Shown in pieces: positions 10,300-22,985 of a stretch of 44,702 bases of DNA. The position numbers and the translations under genes were made by a program. The notes under the pieces are model-generated. The model worked only from the letters and a program-made list of their open reading frames with translations. It was not told the origin of the DNA and did no database searches. Position 1 is the stretch's first letter. Each line of letters starts with the position of its first letter. The DNA comes from Paulinella micropora (taxonomy: Eukaryota; Cercozoa; Imbricatea; Euglyphida), in assembly GCA_009731375.1 (NCBI GenBank), contig BJOX01000037.1:112544-157245 (forward strand), written 5' to 3'.

Positions 10300-13200
10300 G
10301 CGAAGCTCGGGCCGGCGTGCAGCCGAAAAGAGGAGGGCATCGTCGGTCAGTACGGGGAGGTCGATGAAAAGGGAGCACCGGTACATTCGGAGAATGGCAA
10401 GAGACTCGCGGCTGTCCTCGTCGCTACGGGCCTGCAAAATCTGAGCGGCTTCTCGTGCCCAGTGGAAGGGTCCTACTGGTGGTCCCGGCATGAGCAGCGC
10501 GGCATGGGCACAGGCAAGCACCTCCTTGATTACATCTGCGCGTCGCCTGGCTTGGCATCTGGAGCAAAGTTCGGAGTATGCGAAGATGATCTTGATACGG
10601 ACCACGGGGCAGTATGGGCCGAACAGACGTGGAGCGGCCAGCGCCGACCAAAGCGGGCTGCGAAACCTTACAGGTCCTTCCGTGTTGATAAGCTTATTGG
10701 TGCTGGTGTCTCAGGTAATGATCACGCTGCGAAGCAAGCGCTGGATTATCTACGCGACAAGTTCGATGACGTATTCCAGCATTGCCTACGGGAGCTTGGA
10801 GTGCATCAGCTGCCTGAGCTTGACCTATCGGGTGGTGCCGACAGCCAACGGGTGGTAGATGACGTCACCGAGCGAGTGGCGCAGTCCTTCCGAATGGCGG
10901 CGCACCGGGTCCTTGGCTCCAGATGTATACGACCCCGTTTCACCAACAATTGGTTCGACGGGGAGCTAAAGGAGCTCATTCAACAGCGCCGGGAGGCCTA
11001 CGCAGCATACAGGAGGGATGAATCGAATGCGGAAGCCCGTCTGAATTGGCTACGTCTCCGCAAGCAAATTCGGAAGGCAACTCGGGCCAAGAAGTCCGCC
11101 TCCTTCAAGCAAGTGCAGGAAGAAGCGGTCAAATGTCACAGCAAGCAATCCTCAAAGCGCTTTTGGCTACTCGCGAAGCGGTTTGGCGGGGCACGCAGAA
11201 CGAAGGTCTCCGCGCCGGTGCAAAGGGAGGATGGCTCACTGGCGTGTACGCTGCCGGAAAAGGTCGCTCGGTGAGAGGAATTTCGGAAAAATTCGGTGAA
11301 GCCACGGGAAAATCCGGCAAGTGCGGCTGTTGTGGTGGAGTGCTGTGCAGAAGCAGGCTCGCTGGAGTGGGAGGAAGCCGAAGCTAAGCGGCAGTTCCAC
11401 TGGAACGATCGCTTCAGAGATGAGGTGGCCCGGGCTATGAAGGAGCACGAAGTAGGTGAAGACACTTGCGAAGAGCTGGACAAGCCGTTCACGCAAGAGG
11501 AGGTCCTTGCAAGGCAACGTGCCCTGAATAACCACAAAGCTTGTGGCGAGGACAAAGTGAAGAACGAGATGCTCAAGTATGGCGGCGCCTACATCAATGG
11601 CTACTTAACGCAGTACTTCAACTGGATTCGAGAAGCCGAGAGGACTCCAAAAGCTTGGGGCAAGGGAATCATCGTCAATATCCCCAAGGGTGGGGATCCT
11701 ACGGATCCTGACAACTGGAGGGATATCTCGATTATTAGTTGCCTTGGTAAGCTGTATCTGTCCTTATTAGCTACTCGTCTAACGCTCTTCGTGGATGGCC
11801 CGGATAAGCTACGTCCAGAGCAGGGAGGCTTCCGCCCGGGGCGTCGCACTACGGATCAGGTCTTTACCCTTTGGCAGAGGTTGAAGGGGCGTCAGCAGCA
11901 GAAGCGGGAGTCGTATGTCCTGTTCGTCGATCTACGCAAGGCTTTCCCGTCTGTTTGGAGAGAATGGAGAGATGGCCTTCTTGGGAAGCTGGGTGTAAGG
12001 GGCAAGTTCTGGCGCACGCTACGCAGGTGCTACGAGCAGACTTCGTCGCAAGTGCTAGTTGATGGAGCACTCACCCCCGAAGTACTGGAGGGTGTAGGGG
12101 TCCAACAGGGGTCCCCTCTCTCTCCCACACTCTTCAACGTCTTTATGGATGAGCTGTGTGATCGGCTGGCGAGTGCCCTCAAGATCACGGATGTGAAGCG
12201 GCTGAACGACATCAAGGCACTTCTCTACGCGGACGACGTGGCTCTCATCGCTCACAGTCGCACCGAGCTCCAGAAGATGGTCAATGTTGTGGCCAAGTTC
12301 GCGGAAGGTTATCGGCTGGAAGTCAACCTGAAGCCTGGCAAGACGGAAATCATGCCCATTTACACGTCGAGCAAGGCGAAACGACCAAGAATCAGGGAGC
12401 GAGGTGAGCCCGTGGTGTGGTTCCGCGGCCAGAAGCTTTGTGTCACCAGTCAGAACAAGTACCTGGGAGTGGTTATCACCGACGACCTGAAGTGGAAGGA
12501 GCAGGCCCTGCGGGCTACGCGTGTCACTGAAGTCGCCACCGCAGGTTGGTACTCTTTGTGGTGTGCAGGTGAGATACAAGCTAGGTATCGTCTCATGTGC
12601 TGGAATCAACTTGTGGGAGCCAAGCTGAAGTACGCCTTCGATGTCTGGCGTGCCCCCGTATCGCAGCGCACCAAGCTGGAGGCAGCAATGCTGCGCCCCT
12701 TGCGGATGATTCTCGGCATGAGCCCTAAGACAAGCAAGTGGATTACACTCTTCCTGGCGCGCTCTTTGAGTGCGGGGAGTTTGCGACTGGCTGCACAACT
12801 GAAGTTCTATGGACGGCTGCATGTTCTACCGGAGGAGCGATTTCCTGTCGTCGCATCTCAAGTTAAATCCGACTGGACTGAGGAGGCCGAAGCCGCTATC
12901 AGTGGCTCAATGAATCTACAACAAGGGCTTCAGGAGCTTCTAAATAGCTCAGAAAAGGACCTCGAGGGTTGGGACTGTGGACAAGTGGGCCCTTCGGCAG
13001 GACGTCAAGATGGTGCAGCAACTGATGTGGGACAAGCGAGAGGCAGGCAGCGATCTTACTGATGGCCTGCGAGTCATCCTAAGACAAGTCTTTGGAACTA
13101 AGGAGTTCCCAAGATGGGTAGCCCTTGATGATGCGCATTATAATCTGCTTCGGAGAAGGTTGCTCAGCTGCAACAACCGCCTTCGGTTGTACCGCAGCAA

Positions 13201-14057
13201 GTTGGTCAGTGGCATGTCCCCTCGCTGCTTCTGTTGTCATGATGATGTCAATGAGTCCCTTGCGCACTTCTTATGGGATTGCCCCATGCATGAGGTGAGA
13301 CGTAAGCAGCTGTTGCTGAGTATGCAGAGGCTCGGTGGCATGGGTGTGGGGGGTGCTCAAGGGGATGGAGGGAGTGAGGAGGGTGGTGAGGTCGTAGGCG
13401 GTGAGGTTGCGGTTGAGGATATGTTGCTTGGGCGGGAGCGGGAGGGCTCTGTGCGGCAGGGTTGGGATGATATGTCGCCTGTGGATCAATCACGATTGTT
13501 TTGTAAGCTTTTTCAGGGGAAGTCGCGCTTCCGCAGTAACTTTAGGCTTGCTGCGTTGTTAGGGGTTACAGCGTTGCGTCCCCCTCCAAAGTTGGATGTG
13601 TTGTTTGGATCATATGTGTCTGAGTGTTGGTCTGCTAGGGAGGGTAAAAGGGAGGAGCTTGGGGTGGAGGATGGGGGCGAGGATGTGATTGACCTCACTG
13701 AGGTTCCATCAGCTCTTGTCCCACCCTCTCCCCCAAGTGACGTTGATGTTGCGCGGCGCGGCCGTCCGCGCAGTGTGGACGTCCTGGCTAGAGAGAGGGG
13801 TTCGGGAGCGCAGCGTAGTGTCTCCGAGTTCTTCTCTTCAGCTAACACCCTCGCATCTAGCTCTTCATGCACTTCACAGCCCCCATCTGCCCCTGCTGTT
13901 GCTGTTGCTGCTATGTCTGTTTGGTGTTCTGACAATGCGTTGGGATCGGCTGACCCCGGTGACCCAATGGAGGCACATGTCCAGGATCTGGATCTGATGC
14001 CATAGTCTGAGGAAGCCTATTATTATTATTATTATTGTTATTATTATTGTTATTATT

Positions 14058-14315
14058 GGGTGGGGTTTCGAGGCAGCTCTAGCAACCGCGCTTGGTGTAT
14101 GCACTTGCACATTCGGTGACGTCTTGCAAGAGGTTGCTGGGACTGCGGAATAACCTCGGCTTAGTGCAGTCTTGCCCTCAGGAGCTCCATCGGTGGCCCC
14201 GATCATCAGGCGAGAGACTGACACGGGGGGGTGGAGGACCTCGAACAAGGGTATTGGAGGCTTATATCCGTTGAGGATATGCCATTAGCTGCATCAGTAC
14301 GCCTCAGATATAGTA
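14058..14315 (+). mobile_element. Dispersed 258-bp element, copy 1
   Basis: Begins GGGTGGGGTTTCGAGGCAGC and ends CCTCAGATATAGTA followed by (ATT)n. By eye it differs from copy 2 (19323-19580) at a single base. It lies just after the (ATT)-type tail of the LINE. It could therefore be a separate SINE-like element inserted in that tail, or the 3' end of another LINE family. No pol III boxes were found. Confidence 0.75.
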
Positions 14316-14320
14316 AATTA

Positions 14321-14379
<59 letters not shown>

Positions 14380-14459
14380 TTTATTGCTACTACTACTACT
14401 ACTTCTATTATTATTATGACTATTATTATTATTGGAGTTGTTATTATTATGATTATTAA

Positions 14460-14492
<33 letters not shown>

Positions 14493-14552
14493 TACTACTA
14501 CTACTACTACTACTACTGTTATTACTACTACTACTGTTATTATTATTATTAC

Positions 14553-14604
<52 letters not shown>

Positions 14605-14722
14605 GTTACTACTACTACTGTTGTTGTTGTTGTTGTTATTATTATTATTATATTATTATTATTATTATTACTATTATTATTATTATTACTATTATTATTA
14701 TTATTATTATTATTATTACTAC

Positions 14723-14761
<39 letters not shown>

Positions 14762-14781
14762 CATTATCATCATCATCATCA

Positions 14782-14825
<44 letters not shown>

Positions 14826-14880
14826 GTTATTATTATCATTATTATTATTATTATTATTATCATTATTATTATAATTGTTG
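14316..14880. repeat. Complex (ATT)/(ACT)/(GTT)/(ATC) trinucleotide block
   Basis: Trinucleotide arrays change unit repeatedly (ATT, ACT, GTT, ATC), as expected from slippage plus point mutation. No gene. Confidence 0.95.
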
Positions 14881-14937
14881 TTAATACGTAGATCCAATCC
14901 CGCTGCTGACCTCAAAGCGTCGGATCAAGTCAGTTGA

Positions 14938-14958
14938 TATCTATCCATCTATCTATCC

Positions 14959-15005
<47 letters not shown>

Positions 15006-15036
15006 CTATAGTAATAATAATAATAATAATAATAAT

Positions 15037-15074
<38 letters not shown>

Positions 15075-15120
15075 TAATTATAATTATAATTAATTAATTA
15101 ATTAATTAATTAATTAATTA

Positions 15121-15197
<77 letters not shown>

Positions 15198-15229
15198 TGA
15201 TGATGATGATGATAATGATGATAATAATG

Positions 15230-15280
<51 letters not shown>
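14938..15280. repeat. (ATCT)n, (TAAT)n and (AAT)n arrays
   Basis: ATCT to about 15004, then AAT, a TAAT tetranucleotide stretch near 15072-15124, and AAT with ATG variants to the SINE boundary. Confidence 0.95.
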
Positions 15281-15281
15281 G

Positions 15282-15518
15282 TGCTTCTCTGTCAATGGCT
15301 GATGCATTTCTGCACATGCGCCTCCATCGTCTCACCCGTGAGGGGAGTACGAAGAATTGACGATAAGCTCTAATGACACCCCCGCAAGGGCAGTTCCAAC
15401 ACTTCCAGACGGGCCGGTATGTTCAATGAAAATACTGGTCCAGAAATAGACCGGTATGTTCAATGAAAATACTGGTGGCACCGACGGGAATCGAACTGGC
15501 GACAGGGCTCAGATGGTA
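15282..15518 (-). mobile_element. tRNA-derived SINE, 5'-truncated copy
   Basis: Minus-strand copy of the 773-1037 SINE. It keeps the B box but lacks the first ~35 bp with the A box. The internal ~36-bp unit is present twice, the second copy altered (CCAGAAATAGACC). The 3' end abuts (AAT)n, i.e. an (ATT)n tail on its own strand. Confidence 0.85.
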
Positions 15519-15543
15519 GATAATAATAATAATAATAGTAGTA

Positions 15544-15601
<58 letters not shown>

Positions 15602-15663
15602 TGATGATGATGATGGTGATGATGATAATAATGGTAATGATAATGATGATAATAATAATAATG

Positions 15664-15712
<49 letters not shown>

Positions 15713-15716
15713 TAAC

Positions 15717-15754
<38 letters not shown>

Positions 15755-15758
<4 letters not shown>

Positions 15759-15837
15759 ATATCTGAGGCGTACTGATGCAGCTAATGGCATATCCTCAAC
15801 GGACATAAGCCTCCAATACCCTTGTTCGAGGTCCTCC
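15755..15837 (-). mobile_element. Dispersed 258-bp element, copy 3, cut by a gap
   Basis: The last ~82 bp match copy 2 exactly by eye, on the minus strand, and run into the N stretch at 15838-16121. The missing part is probably in the gap. Confidence 0.75.
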
Positions 15838-16121
15838 NNNNNNNNNNNNNNNNNNNNNNNNNNNNNNNNNNNNNNNNNNNNNNNNNNNNNNNNNNNNNNN
15901 NNNNNNNNNNNNNNNNNNNNNNNNNNNNNNNNNNNNNNNNNNNNNNNNNNNNNNNNNNNNNNNNNNNNNNNNNNNNNNNNNNNNNNNNNNNNNNNNNNNN
16001 NNNNNNNNNNNNNNNNNNNNNNNNNNNNNNNNNNNNNNNNNNNNNNNNNNNNNNNNNNNNNNNNNNNNNNNNNNNNNNNNNNNNNNNNNNNNNNNNNNNN
16101 NNNNNNNNNNNNNNNNNNNNN

Positions 16122-16293
16122 TGTATCTCCTGCCAATTGCTGAGCCAAAAGGCCATGTGCATCCAGTCCTCCATTCCATAAGGAAAGTCTCCACACCAAT
16201 CGGTGGAATAAAGGAAGTGACGGCATAGAACATTACTCTAGGAGCTTTATACCAATCAGCCCATGGAAAGGGACCGATGGCCTATGTACTCCC

Positions 16294-16294
<1 letters not shown>
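16122..16294. mobile_element. Dispersed ~170-bp element, copy 1
   Basis: Contains GCCAATTGCTGAGCCAAAAGG and GGACCGATGGCCTATGTACT, followed by (AAT)n. It is repeated in the same orientation at 16369-16539. No coding potential; family not recognised. Confidence 0.75.
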
Positions 16295-16355
<61 letters not shown>

Positions 16356-16368
16356 TGTATGTATGTAT

Positions 16369-16539
16369 GTATCGTCTGCCAATTGCTGAGCCAAAAGGCT
16401 ATGTGCATGCAGTCCTCCATTCCATAAGGAAAGTCTCACACGAATCGGTGGAATAAAGGAAGTGACGGCATAGAATATTCCTCTAGGAGCTTTATACCAA
16501 TCAGCCCATGGAAAGGGACCGATGGCCTATGTACTCCCT
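16369..16539. mobile_element. Dispersed ~170-bp element, copy 2
   Basis: Direct repeat of 16122-16294, 247 bp away, with several substitutions and small indels. It is flanked by (AAT)n on the left (plus a short GTAT array) and on the right. Confidence 0.75.
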
Positions 16540-16609
<70 letters not shown>

Positions 16610-16610
16610 G

Positions 16611-16840
16611 TGCTTCTCTGTCAATGGCTGATGCAAATCTGCACATGCGCCTCCATCGTCTCACCCGTCAGGGGAGTACGAAGAATTGACGATAGGCTCT
16701 AATGACACCCCCGCAAGGGCAGTTCCAACACTTCCAGACGGACCGGTATGTTCAATGAAAATACTGGTGGCACCGACGGGAATCGAACTGGCGACAGGGC
16801 CCAGATGGTAGAACTTGACCACTGGGCTATCACGGTGTCC
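16611..16840 (-). mobile_element. tRNA-derived SINE, full head, short form
   Basis: Minus-strand copy with both A and B boxes, but with only one copy of the internal ~36-bp unit where 773-1037 and 22986-23250 have two. Embedded in (AAT)n. Confidence 0.85.
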
Positions 16841-17335
16841 ATAATAATAATAAGAATAATAATAATAATAATTATTGTTATTCTTATTATTATTTCTTTC
16901 ATTATCGTCATATCATCATATTTTCACTATCATCACTATCATCACTGTCATTATCGTCATCCTCACTTTCATCATTTTATTATCATCATTATTATTTTCA
17001 TTATTGTTGTTGTGTTGTTCGTTTGGGTTTCAATGTACAGGATTTCAAACATATGTACAAGAGACTAGAAAGCTATCATTACTATTATTATTATCATTGT
17101 CATTATCATCACCATTATCATAATCATTATTATTATCATTATCATTATCATTGTCAGTATCGTTATCCTTACCATTACCATTATCATTACCATTAGCATT
17201 ACCATTATCATTACCACGATCTGACATCCATCATCTTACATCATTATCTCACATCATTATCATCATCCTTATTCTTTTCATTAGGAGTTTAAGCACATGT
17301 ATAAGAGACTACAAAACCATCCCTTGCGGGGTATA
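16841..17335. repeat. Imperfect (TCATTA)-type pyrimidine-rich repeat tract
   Basis: Degenerate TCATTA/ATCATT/CCATTA repeats with two short unique insertions (17020-17075 and 17281-17335). No gene seen. Confidence 0.7.
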
Positions 17336-17344
17336 GGTTTGTGA

Positions 17345-17346
<2 letters not shown>

Positions 17347-17391
<45 letters not shown>

Positions 17392-17456
17392 TTGTCCCTT
17401 TCCTCTTTGTTCCCCCCCCCTCCTGTTCCTTTCTCCCCCTTTCTTTCTCATGTTAT

Positions 17457-17535
<79 letters not shown>

Positions 17536-17604
17536 CCTATTCCTTGATTCAGGGCAACAGAGACAACGCTTCGATTTGATCCAATCTAGAATTTCAGAGA
17601 TGAG

Positions 17605-17658
<54 letters not shown>

Positions 17659-17736
17659 CGTTATATGTATGTTTGTTGTATGTTGTTCGTGCAGAGAGGT
17701 GCAGCAGGAGCTGTTTCTGGAACAGTTTGAAGAGTC

Positions 17737-17777
<41 letters not shown>

Positions 17778-17782
17778 CCTCC

Positions 17783-17842
<60 letters not shown>

Positions 17843-18079
17843 NNNNNNNNNNNNNNNNNNNNNNNNNNNNNNNNNNNNNNNNNNNNNNNNNNNNNNNNNN
17901 NNNNNNNNNNNNNNNNNNNNNNNNNNNNNNNNNNNNNNNNNNNNNNNNNNNNNNNNNNNNNNNNNNNNNNNNNNNNNNNNNNNNNNNNNNNNNNNNNNNN
18001 NNNNNNNNNNNNNNNNNNNNNNNNNNNNNNNNNNNNNNNNNNNNNNNNNNNNNNNNNNNNNNNNNNNNNNNNNNNNNNN

Positions 18080-18149
<70 letters not shown>

Positions 18150-18211
18150 GTATTTGTACGTACTCAATACGTATACATATGTAACATAAGACGTGTACGC
18201 GTAAAATATTT

Positions 18212-18251
<40 letters not shown>
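17347..18251. repeat. (CT)n, (ATT)n and (GA)n arrays with gap
   Basis: CT at 17347-17390, ATT at 17458-17535, GA at 17608-17656, CT at 17741-17842, N run 17843-18069, CT at 18070-18147 and 18213-18251. The short unique pieces between them hold no gene. Confidence 0.9.
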
Positions 18252-18254
<3 letters not shown>

Positions 18255-18304
18255 AGTTTTCCTGACACCACGGGCACGCGCACGGAGGCTCAGAAAGCCA
18301 TTCA

Positions 18305-18745
18305 AATGGTATTGGATTGGATTAGATCGGATTGGCTTGGATTGCATTTCATTGAATTGCATCGCATCGTATTGCATTGCATGGGATTGGCTTGGCTTGG
18401 CTTGGCCTGGCTTGGCTTGGCTTGGCTTGGCTTGGCCTGACCTGGCCTGGCCTGGCCTGGCCTGGCCAGGCCAGGCCAGCCCAGCTCAGCCCAGCCCAGC
18501 TCAGCCCAGCCCAGCCCAGCCCAGCCCAGCCCAGGCCGGGCTGGGTTGGGTTGGGTTGGGCTGGGTTGGGCTGGGTTGGGCTGGGTTGGATTGGGTTGGG
18601 TTGGGGTGGTGGGTGGAGTGGATTGGATTGGAGTGGAGTGGAGTGGATTGGTTGGATTGGGTTGGATTGGAGTGGAGTGGAGTGGAGTGGATTGGATTGG
18701 GATTGGGATTGGGATAGGGGTTGGGATTGGGTTTGGATTGAATTA
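18305..18745. repeat. Drifting pentanucleotide (TTGGN)n array with a strand-symmetric centre
   Basis: Five-base period with unit changing from TTGGA through TTGGC and CCTGG to CCAGG/CCAGC and then GGGTT/GGGCT. Around 18470 CCTGG units face CCAGG units, so the array can fold on itself. Confidence 0.85.
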
Positions 18746-18975
18746 GGATTGGGTTTGTGATTGTTATTGCTATTGTGATTGTGAGTGTGATTGTGAGTTA
18801 TTGTCATTGTTATTGTTATTGTCATTGTTATTGTTATTGTTATTGTTATTGTTATTGTTATTGTTATTGTTATTGTGAATGGTTTTGTTATTGTTATTGT
18901 TATGGTTGTTTATTGCTATGGTTCTTGTTATTGTTATTGTTATTGTGATTACCATTACCATTGTTATTATTTTTG

Positions 18976-19052
<77 letters not shown>
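18746..19052. repeat. (ATTGTT)n and (ATT)n array
   Basis: Hexamer ATTGTT to about 18960, then ATT to the start of a 258-bp-element fragment. Confidence 0.9.
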
Positions 19053-19086
19053 GCCATTAGCTGCATCAGTACGCCTCAGATATGGT
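19053..19086 (+). mobile_element. 258-bp element, short 3' fragment
   Basis: GCCATTAGCTGCATCAGTAC followed by GCCTCAGATAT: only the last ~30 bp of the family, joined directly to (ATT)n upstream. An extreme 5' truncation, or a microsatellite-mediated break. Confidence 0.7.
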
Positions 19087-19322
19087 AAATCTGCCTTGGA
19101 GTGTTGACTGTGACATATTTGAGGGAAATCCCGATGAAAAAACCTAGTCACACTTGCTAAACAGAGTTCCAGCCCAATGGCCTCAAGGCGTTAAACTGTG
19201 ACGCCAACTCATAACCCTTTGGTGGTAGATGCTGGGGAGGAGGGTCGTTGCGCGCGTAAAAGATCTTAAACTCCGCATATGCTGGTTGATAGCCCAGGAC
19301 CCAGCAGACACCAGATTGTTAT
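19087..19322. other. Unique sequence, no gene recognised
   Basis: Mixed-composition sequence between two 258-bp-element copies. No convincing frame. It could be a divergent upstream part of the same repeat family, since it leads without a microsatellite into copy 2. Confidence 0.4.
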
Positions 19323-19580
19323 GGGTGGGGTTTCGAGGCAGCTCTAGCAACCGCGCTTGGTGTATGCACTTGCACATTCGGTGACGTCTTGCAAGAGGTT
19401 GCTGGGACTGCGGAATAACCTCGGCTTAGTGCAGTCTTGCCCTCAGGAGCTCCATCGGTGGCCCCGATCATCAGGCGAGAGACTGACACGGGGGGGTGGA
19501 GGACCTCGAACAAGGGTATTGGAGGCTTATGTCCGTTGAGGATATGCCATTAGCTGCATCAGTACGCCTCAGATATAGTA
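19323..19580 (+). mobile_element. Dispersed 258-bp element, copy 2
   Basis: Same 258-bp length as copy 1 at 14058-14315; the only difference seen is TTATATCC versus TTATGTCC. The 3' end AGATATAGTA is again followed by (TTA)n. Confidence 0.8.
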
Positions 19581-19612
19581 TTATTATTATTATTATAATT
19601 ATTATTATTATT

Positions 19613-19736
19613 GAAGTGTTGGAACTGCCCTTGCGGGGGTGTCATTAGAGCTTATCGTCAATTCTTCGTACTCCCCTCACGGGTGAGACGATGGAGGCGC
19701 ATGTGCAGAAATGCATCAGCCATTGACAGAGAAGCA
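19613..19736 (+). mobile_element. SINE 3' half
   Basis: Matches the 3' ~124 bp of the SINE (from GAAGTGTTGGAACTGCC to GAGAAGCA) and is followed by (CTATT)(ATT)n. The tRNA head is absent. Confidence 0.85.
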
Positions 19737-19737
19737 C

Positions 19738-19784
<47 letters not shown>

Positions 19785-19861
19785 GGCATTCCAACCAGAA
19801 GACAGCAACGTCGAGGCCGAAAAGCTAAACGCACTCAGTAACAAGGTAGATCCCTAGTAAT

Positions 19862-20829
<968 letters not shown>

Positions 20830-21288
20830 TGGGTGCCATCTGTCGACAGACAGAGAATTAGGGGATGGTGTGAGTGTGCTGGGCCCGTGGTGGGGTGCCT
20901 TATGTGTGCCTAGCCATACGCCTATAAGTCACATGCCGAAATAGCGACGGGAAGCACAATCCTGTTCCCTCAGGGTGCCCTTTCTCGCTTGTTGAGCCCG
21001 GAATAAAACCCACAGTGCTCTGTCGGTTTATACTAGACTGTCGAACAGTCTCGAAACTCCATCTGCTTACTGGGCCCTCTGTAATGGAGGTGGGAGCTCG
21101 TTCTGCAAGGGGCGCTTTATGGAACGAGCCCTGGCCCCGCCTGGTACTAGGGAGCTTTGGTATTGCCTGTATCAGTCCCTTCCGTGCAAACATCACGGCT
21201 TAGCTGGGCATCGGGTTAATACTTTACCCACAGACTTCCTGGTTGACGAAATCAGAAGCTCCTTTTTTCTGACATTAGTCGATATTTC
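20830..21288. other. Unique sequence, no gene recognised
   Basis: Mixed-composition sequence between (ATCT)n blocks. Open frames of 60-110 residues exist on both strands, but none resembles a known family and they run into the arrays. Possibly a decayed transposon piece. Confidence 0.4.
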
Positions 21289-21374
<86 letters not shown>

Positions 21375-21388
21375 GTATCTATCCATCC

Positions 21389-21443
<55 letters not shown>

Positions 21444-21475
21444 AGATGGCTGCCTGAGTCAGAAGGTAGACGCTG

Positions 21476-21549
<74 letters not shown>

Positions 21550-21581
21550 AGATGGCTGCTCTGAGTCAGAAGGTAGACGCA

Positions 21582-21640
<59 letters not shown>

Positions 21641-21641
21641 C

Positions 21642-21680
<39 letters not shown>

Positions 21681-21743
21681 AGATGGCTGCTCTGAGTCAG
21701 AAGGTAGACACAATCTATCTCTATCTATCTATCTATATATCTT

Positions 21744-21775
<32 letters not shown>

Positions 21776-21845
21776 CCTATCAGATGGCAGCCCTGAGTCA
21801 GAAGGTAGACGCAATCTATCTCTATCTATCTATCTATCTATCTAT
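21289..21845. repeat. Composite satellite: (ATCT)n blocks alternating with a 33-36 bp motif
   Basis: Copies of a motif containing CTGAGTCAGAAGGTAGAC lie at 21443-21474, 21549-21584, 21680-21715 and 21781-21816, separated by (ATCT)n blocks (start-to-start 106, 131 and 101 bp). More copies lie at 20470-20499, 22351-22386 and 23941-23974. The spacers are microsatellite, not unique, so this is not a CRISPR-like array. Confidence 0.85.
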
Positions 21846-22290
21846 CCCGGGGGGGATGCAGAGGGCCAGCTGCGCAGTGCTCCGGCCTAAAACCAAACCC
21901 CCTATAATGACGATTTTGTGTCCGCCGTTAATCGCGCGCAGCGCAAGGACTAAACAGGCAACCAACTCCTGACCATGGCTGATGAAGTCGGGGCGTGATG
22001 CAAAGGGTTGATGAAGTCGGAGTTGTAGAAGGTAACTCACAACGAGCGTGAACTCCTGAAACCTCGACTTGCTCATGGCATCATCTCCTTATGGCACACG
22101 CTCCTGGGGAGTGTTCTAGTGTTGTCCCGTATAGTTCAAAAGGGCTCGGCTACCTTTCGGCTTGAACTGGGCACAGACACCAACCACAGCGAGACAGTGG
22201 TTGGTGTGCAGCTTGGCCGGTGCTGAAAGTTCTTGTCCGGGGGTAGTATAGGAGGCCATGGCTTTTCAAGCTAAGCCACGCCCATAGATT
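21846..22290. other. Unique sequence with an 11-bp hairpin
   Basis: No gene recognised. It contains a perfect inverted repeat, ACACCAACCAC at 22177-22187 and GTGGTTGGTGT at 22197-22207, with a 9-nt loop, and a short direct repeat of GATGAAGTCGG near 21980 and 22010. Confidence 0.5.
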
Positions 22291-22295
22291 AAACA

Positions 22296-22351
<56 letters not shown>

Positions 22352-22575
22352 AGATGGCAGCCCTGAGTCAGAAGGTAGACGCAATCAACAAAGTAGCCAT
22401 TACCAGGCTCTGATTCTCCTTTCTTCTTCTTCTTCTTCTTCTTCTTCTTCTTCTTCTTCTTCTTCTTCTTCTTCTTCTTCTCCTCCTCCTCCTCCTCCTC
22501 CTCCTCTTCCTCCTTCTCCTCCTCCTTCTCCTCCTCCTCCTCTTTCTCCTTCACCTTCTCCTTCTCCTCCCTCAA
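22291..22575. repeat. (ATCT)n, motif copy, then (CTT)/(CTC)n
   Basis: The motif copy at 22351-22386 is the only one that continues into other sequence (AACAAAGTAGCCATTACC) before the pyrimidine array at 22421-22575, so it may preserve the source of the satellite motif. Confidence 0.85.
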
Positions 22576-22985
22576 AGCTTCCGACTCCTCCCCTTTGTCA
22601 AGGACACTACGTTGCGTGTGGCTTCTGTACATTATTCATATTAATACACCTCATACCAAAATAACAAAACGCTTACGGTTAAAATCACCAAAAACATTAA
22701 AAAAAAATCACCAAGTGGTAACAACAGGAATTACCAAATCGTTACCAATTGGTAACAAAATTACCAATTCGAACAACCAGGGACTTAAACAATAGTCATC
22801 ATGAATGATCCAAGGACAGGAAACCATGTTGCATGCAGCCTCGTTCTTCTTTAACGTGACATTTTTTTTTTTCGCTCATATCAATCTTGCTAAGTGAAGT
22901 GTTGCCAATGGCATTCAATGAAGAAAATGCATGACCGTAAACTGTAACTACTTTCATTATTATTATTATTATTATTATCATTATT
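22576..22985. other. AT-rich unique sequence, no gene recognised
   Basis: Contains short repeats of TTACCAA and GGTAACAA near 22700-22765 and homopolymer A and T runs. Nothing coding was recognised. Confidence 0.4.

Larger units (their letters stand above)
8846..14005 (+). pseudogene. Non-LTR retrotransposon ORF (endonuclease + reverse transcriptase), nearly intact
   Basis: One long frame of about 1,700 codons. It opens at ATG 8846, crosses a 10-N gap (9164-9173), and is basic around 9750-9790. It then encodes an APE-type endonuclease: the Asn motif SHNWQG (~9828), QEHCMG (~9925), the D-x-N motif VADANA (10267-10299) and TDHGAVW (~10600). The reverse transcriptase carries FVDLRKAFPSV (~11925), GVQQGSPLSPTLFN (~12095) and YADD (12226-12237). 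A C-terminal Cys/His knuckle (CFCCH...HFLWDC) lies at about 13224-13278. Two lesions break it. One is TGA at 11272-11274 with the same frame open on both sides; the upstream codon context fits a CGA-to-TGA change. The other is a frameshift near 12960-12990, after which the reading continues in another frame to TAG at 14003-14005. An (ATT)-type tail follows. The element copies itself by target-primed reverse transcription, but this copy cannot do so as sequenced. Clade not assigned. Confidence 0.85.

Noticed and set aside
13079-13935. Minus-strand ORFs opposite the LINE C-terminus
   Set aside because: Antisense shadows of the retrotransposon coding sequence.
18305-18745. Canonical arthropod telomere (TTAGG)n
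   Set aside because: No run of TTAGG is present; only related five-base units.
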